From positions 124,001 through 188,000 of the forward strand of contig NZ_NERV01000004.1 in the NCBI RefSeq assembly GCF_003063315.1: a stretch of 64,000 nucleotides of DNA, read 5' to 3'. A program made the position numbers and the translations under genes. Below the pieces are notes generated by a model. The model made no database searches and was not told where the DNA came from. It worked only from the letters and a program-made list of their open reading frames with translations. Position 1 is the stretch's first letter. Every line of letters begins with the position of its first letter. Source of the stretch: Limnohabitans sp. T6-5 (GTDB lineage Bacteria; Pseudomonadota; Gammaproteobacteria; Burkholderiales; Burkholderiaceae_C). This document shows, piece by piece, positions 57,287 through 64,000 of this stretch.

Positions 57287-58699
57287 TCAAATACCGGGGC
57301 GTTGGATCGGCGCAACAGATTCATAAGCCCGGGCCGCCCGCAAGACCAGCGCATCGCCAAACATGGGACCCACAATCTGCAGGCCCATGGGCAAGCCCGC
57401 CTTCGTCAAGCCGCAGGGCACGGTGATGGCCGGTTGCTGCGTCAGGTTGAAGGGGTAGCTGAACGGCGTCCAGCCCAGCATGCTGGCCGGGTCCATCGGC
57501 ACCGTGCCCGCAGGGCGTGCCTCAAAAGCCGGAATCGACACCGAGGGCGTGACCAACAGGTCGTAGCGCTGCATGAACTGGCGCATGTGCGAGCCCAGCA
57601 CGCCACGGCGCTGGTTGAGCTGCTGCACATCCAGAGCCGTCAATTGCGCCCCCAAGGCTGCCTCTGCCCGGAAATCGGGGTCGGCCAGTGCCTGCTGCTC
57701 GGCCGTCAGGCCAGACCAAACGGTGTGGGCGCCGAGGAACCACAGGCCCGTGGTGATGTCGAGCGGGTCTTCAAAGCCCGGATCCACGTGCTCCACATGG
57801 GCGCCCAGGTCCTTGAGTTTCTGCACCGCCTGATCGACCGCCGCTGCGATTTCGGGGTGGACGTTGTGGGCGTAACCCAGCGTGGGCGAATACGCGATGC
57901 GCAGGCCACGGATGCCGTCTTCCAGGCCCACGGTGTAGTCGCTCGCCTCAGGCGGCAAAGATGTCCAATCCCGGGCATCGGGCTTTTTGAGCACGTTCAT
58001 CATCATGGCGGCGTCGCGCACGCTCAGGGTGTGCGGGCCCAGGTGCGCCACCGAGCCGAACGGCGACAGCGGGTATGCGGGCACGCGGCCAAAGCTGGGC
58101 TTGAGGCCCACGTTGCCGCAAAACGCGGCCGGAATGCGCACACTGCCTGCACCGTCGGTGCCCACGGCCAGCGGGCCCAGGCCTGCGGCCACAGCCGCTG
58201 CCGCACCACCCGACGAGCCGCCGGGCGTGTGGTTCACATTCCAGGGGTTGCGGGTGATCCCCGTGGCGGGTGAATTGGTTTCACCCTTGCAGCCAAACTC
58301 GGGCGTGGTGGTCTTGCCCAGCAGCACCGCACCCGCTTCGCGCAAGCGTGCCGTGGCGGGGGCATCCACCTCCCAAGGCTGATTCGGGTCCACGGTGCGG
58401 CTGCCGCGCAGCGTGGGCCAGCCCTGCGTGAGGATCAGGTCTTTGATGCTGGTGGGCACGCCATCGAGCGCACCCACGGGAGCACCGGTGCTGCGGTGCG
58501 CTTGCCAACGGGCTTCGCTGGCGCGGGCACTGGCCAGGGCACGGTCGGCGTCCACCAGACAAAACGCGTTGATCTGCGGGTTGATGCGATCGATGCGCGA
58601 GAGCACCGCCTGCGTGGCCTCCACCGGGCTGGCCTGCCCGGTGCGGTACAGCTGAACAAGTTCGTGCGCGGTGCATTGGGTCAGGTCGGTGGTGCTCAT
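57287..58699 (-). CDS. Amidase signature (AS) family amidase
   Basis: Encodes 470 aa. The Ser-cisSer-Lys triad is visible: Lys in PTSIKDLI (about 85-92), the cis Ser in TPGGSSGGAAAA, and the nucleophile Ser in GTDGAGSVRIPA. The fold resembles GatA, but no gatB or gatC is near, so it is a stand-alone amidase. The context of a peptide importer and M81 metallopeptidase suggests a role in peptide or amide catabolism. ATG 58699 (MSTTDL) is preferred to the one four codons earlier. Confidence 0.9.
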   Translation of the reverse strand: MSTTDLTQCTAHELVQLYRTGQASPVEATQAVLSRIDRINPQINAFCLVDADRALASARASEARWQAHRSTGAPVGALDGVPTSIKDLILTQGWPTLRGSRTVDPNQPWEVDAPATARLREAGAVLLGKTTTPEFGCKGETNSPATGITRNPWNVNHTPGGSSGGAAAAVAAGLGPLAVGTDGAGSVRIPAAFCGNVGLKPSFGRVPAYPLSPFGSVAHLGPHTLSVRDAAMMMNVLKKPDARDWTSLPPEASDYTVGLEDGIRGLRIAYSPTLGYAHNVHPEIAAAVDQAVQKLKDLGAHVEHVDPGFEDPLDITTGLWFLGAHTVWSGLTAEQQALADPDFRAEAALGAQLTALDVQQLNQRRGVLGSHMRQFMQRYDLLVTPSVSIPAFEARPAGTVPMDPASMLGWTPFSYPFNLTQQPAITVPCGLTKAGLPMGLQIVGPMFGDALVLRAARAYESVAPIQRPGI

Positions 58700-58763
58700 G
58701 CGGGTCTCCAAGGGGTGTTGAGTTCACGCCAGGCCCGTCAAGGCCGAGCGTCACGGACAAGTG

Positions 58764-60263
58764 TCAAGGTCTTGTGCGGGTTTGGGGGCTGAGTTTTTTC
58801 CAGGGCAAGTCCCCCGGGTCGGCGGCCATGGGGCCAGCGGCCTTGGCCACCAGCACACGGCTGGCGATGGGCGTGAAGTCGGCACGGAAATGGTTGGAGC
58901 TTTTCACCACCAGCAACTTCATCTGCTCAGGTTGAATGCCCACGGCACGGAAGAGTTCGCGGTCAAGCATCTGCATCTTGCCGCTGGCCACCGCCACCAG
59001 CACGCCATCAATTTCAAGGCAAGCGCAAGGGCCAATGCGGACCTTCACGCCCGTCATCATCGGGCCCTTGAGTTCGCAGTCTTCCATCCCCAGCGCGCGC
59101 ACCACAAATCGGCCTTGCACGGGCGGGTCGCTGTCTTGGCCGGTGAAGGTGGGCACAGCCTTGCCCAGAGCCAAGTCAAGGCTGGCACCCACACCCACTT
59201 CGTGGGCCTTGCGGGCCACCGCCGGGTCATAGAGCAAACCCAAAGCCACCTGACCGGGCCAGCGCTTGCCCGCGCCTTGCTGCAAGAGGGCATGCAGCAT
59301 GCCCGTGGTGTTGCTGTCGCCGCCTGCGCCGGGGTTGTCCTGCGTGTCGGCCAGCACGACCGGGGCGCTGGCGGTTTCGGCCACCGACAGGGCTTGGGCC
59401 ACGGCTTCGCGTGCGGGCAGCACATCAGGTCGCCACTGGCCAGGCTCGCTCACCTGTTCATAGAGGCGCTGCACGGCCGAGTCGACGGAGCCGCCATGGC
59501 CCCAAACCACCGGACCACACTCGGCAAAATCCGAGGCCGGAAAACCCATGCAAAAACTCAGCATGCAGCCCGTCTCGGCTTCGATGCTGCTCAGTGTGTC
59601 GTAGAGCGCCTGCGCCGGTTGCATCCAGGTGCTTTGCGCGTTGAGCGGGATCAAGAAGGGCAAGCGCTTGGCCTGCACGGGGCGCTTGGTGCCTGCGCGC
59701 AGGTGCTCGCGCATCAGCACCGCGGCACGCTCGCCGGTGTCGGCCATGTCGATGTGCGGGTAAGTGCGGTACGACACCAGGCCATCGGCCAGGCGCAGCA
59801 TGCGTTCGGTCACGTTGGCGTGCAGGTCCAGGCTGGCCACGATGGGCAGTTTCGGGCCGACCACCGCACGGATGCGGGCAATCAACTCGCCCTCGCTGTC
59901 GTCAGCCTGCTCGGCCACGGCCGCGCCGTGCAAATCGAGGTACACACCATCGAGCCCTTGCACCATGGCAGAGCGCACGTCTTCGAGGATGGCTGCACTG
60001 ATGCGCTCAAAAGCGTCACGGGTCACATACGAAGAAGGCGTGGCCCCGGCCCAGGCCGAGGGCACGAGCTGCCAGCCTTCGCGCTTGGCCGCGTCGATGA
60101 AGCCGCCCACCGGGATGTTGATGCCTGTGAGTTGCGTCTGCATGGCTTGCCCGCGCACAAAGGCCGGAAAATTCTCGCCCGTGTTGAAGGCGGCCCAATC
60201 GGCCAGGCTCGGCGCAAAGGTGTTGGTTTCGTGCTGGTAACCAGCGATCAGGATGCGGGTCAT
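58764..60263 (-). CDS. M81 family metallopeptidase (MlrC-like)
   Basis: Encodes 499 aa of the MlrC family (DUF1485): ILIAGYQHETNTFAP at the N-terminus with the metal ligands His/Glu, GVYLDLHGAAVAEQ, and SLDLHANVT. MlrC hydrolyses linear microcystin peptides in freshwater Sphingomonas, and its many homologues have undefined substrates. It lies 16 bp after the ABC ATPase gene, suggesting that it acts on the imported substrate. ATG 60263 is chosen; the longer frame lies inside the ATPase gene. Confidence 0.85.
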   Translation of the reverse strand: MTRILIAGYQHETNTFAPSLADWAAFNTGENFPAFVRGQAMQTQLTGINIPVGGFIDAAKREGWQLVPSAWAGATPSSYVTRDAFERISAAILEDVRSAMVQGLDGVYLDLHGAAVAEQADDSEGELIARIRAVVGPKLPIVASLDLHANVTERMLRLADGLVSYRTYPHIDMADTGERAAVLMREHLRAGTKRPVQAKRLPFLIPLNAQSTWMQPAQALYDTLSSIEAETGCMLSFCMGFPASDFAECGPVVWGHGGSVDSAVQRLYEQVSEPGQWRPDVLPAREAVAQALSVAETASAPVVLADTQDNPGAGGDSNTTGMLHALLQQGAGKRWPGQVALGLLYDPAVARKAHEVGVGASLDLALGKAVPTFTGQDSDPPVQGRFVVRALGMEDCELKGPMMTGVKVRIGPCACLEIDGVLVAVASGKMQMLDRELFRAVGIQPEQMKLLVVKSSNHFRADFTPIASRVLVAKAAGPMAADPGDLPWKKLSPQTRTRP

Positions 60264-60279
60264 GCAGCGTCTCTTGTGT

Positions 60280-61899
60280 TCAGTCCAGGGGTGGCAATGC
60301 GGCCGGTGCGGCGTCAAACAAGCGCCGGGTGTAGTCCTGTTGCGGGTTGGCATACAGGTCGGTCGTGCGGCCCTGCTCCACGATGCGACCCTGGTGCATC
60401 ACGATCACGCGGTCGCACAGCTGGGCGGCCACGCGCAAATCGTGCGTGATGAACAGCAGCCCCAGCCCCAGGCGGGACTGCGCCTCACGCAACAAATTCA
60501 GAATCTGGGCCTGCACACTCACGTCGAGCGCGCTCACGGCCTCGTCGGCCACCAGCACCTGCGGGCGGCAAGCCAGCGCGCGGGCAATCGCCAAGCGTTG
60601 GCGTTGGCCTCCGCTGAACTGGCTGGGGTAGCGCTTCAAGGCCTCCACCGGCAAACGCACCTGCGCCATCAGTTCCACCGCCAGCGCTTCAGCTTGCTCA
60701 CGCGTCTGGCCAAAGTTCATCGCGCCTTCGACCATCGACTGGCCCACGGTGCGGCGGGGGTTGAGCGAGCGGTTGGGGTCTTGAAACACCACCTGCACGC
60801 GGTGGCGCAGCGGCCGCAATTGGCCCTCGGGCATGCGGGCCACATCGTCGGTGCCCCAAAAAATCTGGCCTTCGGTCGGGTCGATCAGACGGATCAGGCA
60901 ACGCGCAAAGGTGGACTTGCCCGAACCCGACTCGCCCACGATGCCCACCGTTTCGCCTGCGCACACGGCCACAGCCGCGTCCATGAGGGCGGCCGTGGGT
61001 CGGCTGCGGCCCAGCCAGTCGTGGCTGATGTAGGTCTTGCACACGCCTTGGCCCGACAGCAGGGCGGGCCCCGCAGGCTCTGGCTTGGCGGGCGGCGGCG
61101 TCATGCCGGGCACGGCGGCCAAAAGCTGGCGCGTGTACTCGGCGCGAGGGCGGCGCAGCACCTGCTCGCAGTCGCCGCTTTCCACCGCCTGGCCCTGGTT
61201 CATGACCAGCACCTGGTCGGCGATCTCGGCCACCACACCCATGTCGTGGGTGATGAACAGCACCGCGCTGCCCTGCTCGCGCTGCAGGTCGGCGATCAAT
61301 CGCAAAATTTCTTTTTGCGTGGTCACGTCGAGCGCGGTGGTCGGCTCGTCGCAAATCAGCAATGCGGGCTTCAAGATCACGGCCATCGCGATCACGATGC
61401 GCTGACGCTGCCCACCGCTGAGTTGGTGCGGAAAGCTGCGCAGCATGCGCGCCGGGTCGGGCAGCTTGACCCGCTCGAACACACGCAAAATTTCGGCACG
61501 GCGCTGGTCGGCAGGCCAGTCGGTGTGGGTGGACAGCAGTTCGTCCACCTGGTCACCGCAACTCATGACCGGGTTCAGGGCCGTCATGGGCTCTTGGAAC
61601 ACCATGCCCATGGCCTTGCCGCGCAATTGGCGCAGCCGCAGCGCAGAGGCATTCAGCAAGGACTCGCCTTGCAGAACAACATCGCCCGCCACGGGCTGCA
61701 GCTCTTTGGGCAGCAGGCCCATCACGGTGGTGGCCATGACGGACTTGCCCGAGCCGGACTCGCCCACCACGCACAAGGTCTGGCCCGGCAGGATGTCGAG
61801 CGACACTTCGGTGATGGCGTGCGCCCGGTCACCGCCCGAGGGCAAGGCGACCGAGAGGCCGCGAATGGAAAGAACGGCTTGAGAAGCGGTCTGTGTCAT
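60280..61899 (-). CDS. Fused dipeptide ABC transporter ATPase (DppD-DppF type)
   Basis: Encodes 539 aa with two ABC domains. The first has Walker A GESGSGKS at 46-53, signature LSGGQRQR and Walker B LLICDEPTTALD. The second has Walker A GESGSGKS at 322-329, signature FSGGQRQR and Walker B VLVADEAVSALD. Such fusions occur in the GsiA-type peptide importers. It overlaps the DppC-like permease gene by 4 bp (ATGA), and the linker at about 265-280 is Pro-rich. Confidence 0.94.
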   Translation of the reverse strand: MTQTASQAVLSIRGLSVALPSGGDRAHAITEVSLDILPGQTLCVVGESGSGKSVMATTVMGLLPKELQPVAGDVVLQGESLLNASALRLRQLRGKAMGMVFQEPMTALNPVMSCGDQVDELLSTHTDWPADQRRAEILRVFERVKLPDPARMLRSFPHQLSGGQRQRIVIAMAVILKPALLICDEPTTALDVTTQKEILRLIADLQREQGSAVLFITHDMGVVAEIADQVLVMNQGQAVESGDCEQVLRRPRAEYTRQLLAAVPGMTPPPAKPEPAGPALLSGQGVCKTYISHDWLGRSRPTAALMDAAVAVCAGETVGIVGESGSGKSTFARCLIRLIDPTEGQIFWGTDDVARMPEGQLRPLRHRVQVVFQDPNRSLNPRRTVGQSMVEGAMNFGQTREQAEALAVELMAQVRLPVEALKRYPSQFSGGQRQRLAIARALACRPQVLVADEAVSALDVSVQAQILNLLREAQSRLGLGLLFITHDLRVAAQLCDRVIVMHQGRIVEQGRTTDLYANPQQDYTRRLFDAAPAALPPLD

Positions 61900-62777
61900 G
61901 CGCCGCCCCGCTTCGCGAATTTGGGGTCCAGCACATCACGCAGGCCGTCACCCAAGAGGTTGATGGCCAGCACCGTGGGCACCAGAAAGAGCGCAGGAAA
62001 CAGCACGTTGCCCGGGTACTGGGTGAACTGCACGCGGCCCTCGGCCATGATGTTGCCCCAGGTCGGAATGTCGGCGGGCAAGCCCAGCCCCAAAAAGCTC
62101 AGAATCGCTTCGGTCAGCACCGCACTGGCCGCGATGAAGGTGCCCTGCACGATCAGCGGGGCCATCGCGTTGGGCAGGATGTGGCGGAGCAAGATGACCG
62201 GCGTGGGCGTGGCCAAAGCGCGTGCGGCTTCAACAAAGGGCTCCTCGCGCAGTGTCAGCACCAGCGATCGCACCAGCCGCGTGACACGGGGAATTTCAGG
62301 AATTGCGATGGCCACCACCACCGTCCACAACTGCGCGCCCAAGGCTGCCACCAGCGCAATGGCCAGCAAGATCGCAGGGATGGCCATGAGACCATCCATG
62401 AAGCGCATGAGCACCGCATCCATGAGTCGAAAGTAGCCGGCCAGCATGCCCAGCACACCGCCAATGGCCAGGGCCACCGTGGCGGTAAACAGGCCCACCA
62501 GCAAAGACACCCGGGTGCCAAACAAGACGCGGCTGTAGATGTCGCGGCCAAAGTTGTCCGCGCCCATCCAGAAGGTGTGGGCCACGCTGGAGCCATCCAG
62601 CAAGGCAAACTGCCCCAGCGTTCCCGAGAGGGTGTTGATGTTGGCCGAATCCATGGCGGCCGGGTCCACCGTGCCCAGCCAGGGCGCGATGGCCGCGATC
62701 AGAATCAAAAGCACCAACACGCCAGCGCCGAGACGGATCGAGGTGTTGGCCATCAATTTGCGAAAAAGTGCAGTCAT
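61896..62777 (-). CDS. Dipeptide ABC permease DppC-like
   Basis: Encodes 293 aa with about 6 membrane segments. The binding-protein-dependent motif is EAARALATPTPVILLRHILPN. The N-terminal OppC-N part (WLGTVDPAAMDSANIN) and GADNFGRDIYSRVLFGTR are also present. It starts 13 bp after dppB and overlaps the ATPase gene. Confidence 0.93.
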   Translation of the reverse strand: MTALFRKLMANTSIRLGAGVLVLLILIAAIAPWLGTVDPAAMDSANINTLSGTLGQFALLDGSSVAHTFWMGADNFGRDIYSRVLFGTRVSLLVGLFTATVALAIGGVLGMLAGYFRLMDAVLMRFMDGLMAIPAILLAIALVAALGAQLWTVVVAIAIPEIPRVTRLVRSLVLTLREEPFVEAARALATPTPVILLRHILPNAMAPLIVQGTFIAASAVLTEAILSFLGLGLPADIPTWGNIMAEGRVQFTQYPGNVLFPALFLVPTVLAINLLGDGLRDVLDPKFAKRGGA

Positions 62778-62790
62778 GCGTTTAAGCGAC

Positions 62791-63744
62791 TCAGTAACGG
62801 ATGCGGGGATCGAGCCACAGGTAGCTCAAATCGACCAGCAAATTGATCAACACATAGAGCACGCTGAAAAACAGCACCACCCCTTGAATGACTGGAAAGT
62901 CGCGGTTGAGCACCGCGTCCACCGTGAGCGAGCCCAGGCCCGGAATGGCGTACACCGTCTCGGTCACCACCACGCCACCAATCAAGAGCGCAATGCCGAT
63001 GCCGATCACCGTGACGATGGGCACCGCCGCATTGGCCAGCGCATGGCGCAACAACACGGCCTGCTCGGTCACGCCCTTGGCCCGGGCCGTGCGGATGTAG
63101 TCTTCGGTCAATGCCTCGGACACGCTGGCGCGGGTCACGCGGGCGATCAATGCCACATAAATGGTGGCCAGACTCACCCAGGGCAAGACCAATTGGTAGG
63201 CCCAGGCGCCGACACCCTGCGCAGACAGGCCAAACAAGCGCCGATAGCCCTGCACCGGCAACCATTGCAGTTCCACTGCAAACACGTAAATCAACACATA
63301 GCCGATCACAAACACCGGCACCGAAAACCCGGCCACCGCAAAACCCGACAACAACCGATCCAACCAACCGCCCATACGCCAGGCGGCCAGCGTGCCCAGG
63401 GGCACGGCCAGACACACCGCAATCAGCATGGTGCCCGCCGCCAGCGACAGCGTGGGCTCAATGCGTTGGGCAATCAGCTCAGTGACCGGTTTGTTCAGGT
63501 AAAACGAATAACCCAGATCGCCTTGCACCACGCCGGACAACCAGATGCCGAACTGCGTGAACAAGGGCTTGGTCAAGCCCAGTTGTTCGCGGATGCGGTC
63601 AATGTCTTCGTTGGTGGCGTTGTTGCCCGCGATCACGGCAGCCGGGTCCCCCGGCGTGAGCCGAAGGATCAGGAACACGATGACCGCCACCGTGAACAGC
63701 ACAGGGATCAGCGCCAGCAGGCGCTGCATCAAAAAACGCAGCAT
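62791..63744 (-). CDS. Dipeptide ABC permease DppB-like
   Basis: Encodes 317 aa with about 6 membrane segments. It has the BPD motif DYIRTARAKGVTEQAVLLRHAL and the N-terminal block LILRLTPGDPAAVIAGNNAT. It pairs with the DppC-like permease in the inner membrane to form the channel. It is 114 bp after the partial substrate-binding gene. Confidence 0.93.
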   Translation of the reverse strand: MLRFLMQRLLALIPVLFTVAVIVFLILRLTPGDPAAVIAGNNATNEDIDRIREQLGLTKPLFTQFGIWLSGVVQGDLGYSFYLNKPVTELIAQRIEPTLSLAAGTMLIAVCLAVPLGTLAAWRMGGWLDRLLSGFAVAGFSVPVFVIGYVLIYVFAVELQWLPVQGYRRLFGLSAQGVGAWAYQLVLPWVSLATIYVALIARVTRASVSEALTEDYIRTARAKGVTEQAVLLRHALANAAVPIVTVIGIGIALLIGGVVVTETVYAIPGLGSLTVDAVLNRDFPVIQGVVLFFSVLYVLINLLVDLSYLWLDPRIRY

Positions 63745-63858
63745 GAAGGGTTCCGAAGGTCGAAGGAAAGGGGCCTGCAGCGCAGGAAGCGCAAGCCGGG
63801 CAAGGCTCTGGACGAAACCGTCCCAGCCCTGCCAGACGCCAAGCGCCCGAGCGTCAGA

Positions 63859-64000
63859 TCAGTTCTTCTTGATGTTCCAGTAGACCTGCGCACCACCGGG
63901 CACCAGGCCCGAGATGTTTTTGCGCAGCGCTGCGGGGTTGAAGTACTGGCCCAGTGGCACGTGCGTGGCGGTCTCCATGGCGCGCAGCTGGATCTGCTCG
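63859..64000 (-). CDS. Peptide ABC substrate-binding protein, C-terminal fragment
   Basis: Only the last 46 residues are in the window; the gene continues past the right edge. The end reads ATHVPLGQYFNPAALRKNIS, then GLVPGGAQVYWNIKKN and TGA at 63861-63859. The PLGQYF block followed by an aromatic-rich end is typical of SBP_bac_5 peptide-binding proteins. It should be the periplasmic partner of the downstream permease and ATPase genes. Confidence 0.82.
   Translation of the reverse strand, partial: EQIQLRAMETATHVPLGQYFNPAALRKNISGLVPGGAQVYWNIKKN

Overview
The window looks like part of a chromosome from a betaproteobacterium of order Burkholderiales, most likely family Comamonadaceae (Limnohabitans, Rhodoferax or Hydrogenophaga-like). 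The inference rests on GC-rich codon use, the rpmH-rnpA-yidD-yidC-mnmE / dnaA-dnaN-gyrB replication-origin arrangement, the lptD-surA-rsmA block, and the style of the encoded proteins. No tRNA, rRNA, CRISPR array or intact prophage was found. All assignments come from reading motifs; no database search was run.

Left part (1-10.7 kb, minus strand): a complete form I aerobic carbon monoxide dehydrogenase cluster. Transcription runs coxM, coxS, coxL, coxG, coxD, coxE, coxF, a MocA-type cytidylyltransferase, a 2OG-Fe(II) oxygenase and a truncated membrane protein. Upstream on the same strand is a PAS-LytTR regulator that keeps the heme-ligand residues of RcoM, the CO sensor. Between them lie a candidate promoter and a two-copy direct repeat with 21-bp spacing that could be the RcoM operator. 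Unusual points are a CoxF with three Cys-Cys pairs on a long Ala-rich tail, and REP-like palindromes next to and inside the operon.

11-18 kb: two M20 peptidases, a lipase, an MFS transporter, and a six-unit 127-bp tandem array in which each unit carries two inverted REP-like palindromes. Then come rsmE and an AmgK-like sugar kinase. 18.5-23.2 kb (plus): lptD-surA-rsmA, with a start codon overlapping that of divergent amgK. 23-29 kb: GDT1-type manganese exporter, ammonium channel, glycine-rich RNA-binding protein, and the minus-strand kdsD-kdsC-lptC-SDR operon. 29-38.6 kb: KefB-like antiporter, a cupin, a five-gene branched-chain amino-acid-type ABC importer, an SDR and a fatty acid desaturase.

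38.8-48.4 kb: origin region. mnmE, yidC, yidD, rnpA and rpmH run leftward, dnaA, dnaN and gyrB rightward, with a perfect DnaA box between. 48.4-49.8 kb holds decayed insertion sequences. 49.7-57 kb: slmA, argB, rmlD, rmlB, a phasin with a PhaD-like regulator, coaX, and a bactofilin/M23 peptidase pair. 57.3-64 kb (minus): an amidase, an MlrC-type M81 metallopeptidase and a dipeptide ABC importer whose substrate-binding gene runs off the right edge.
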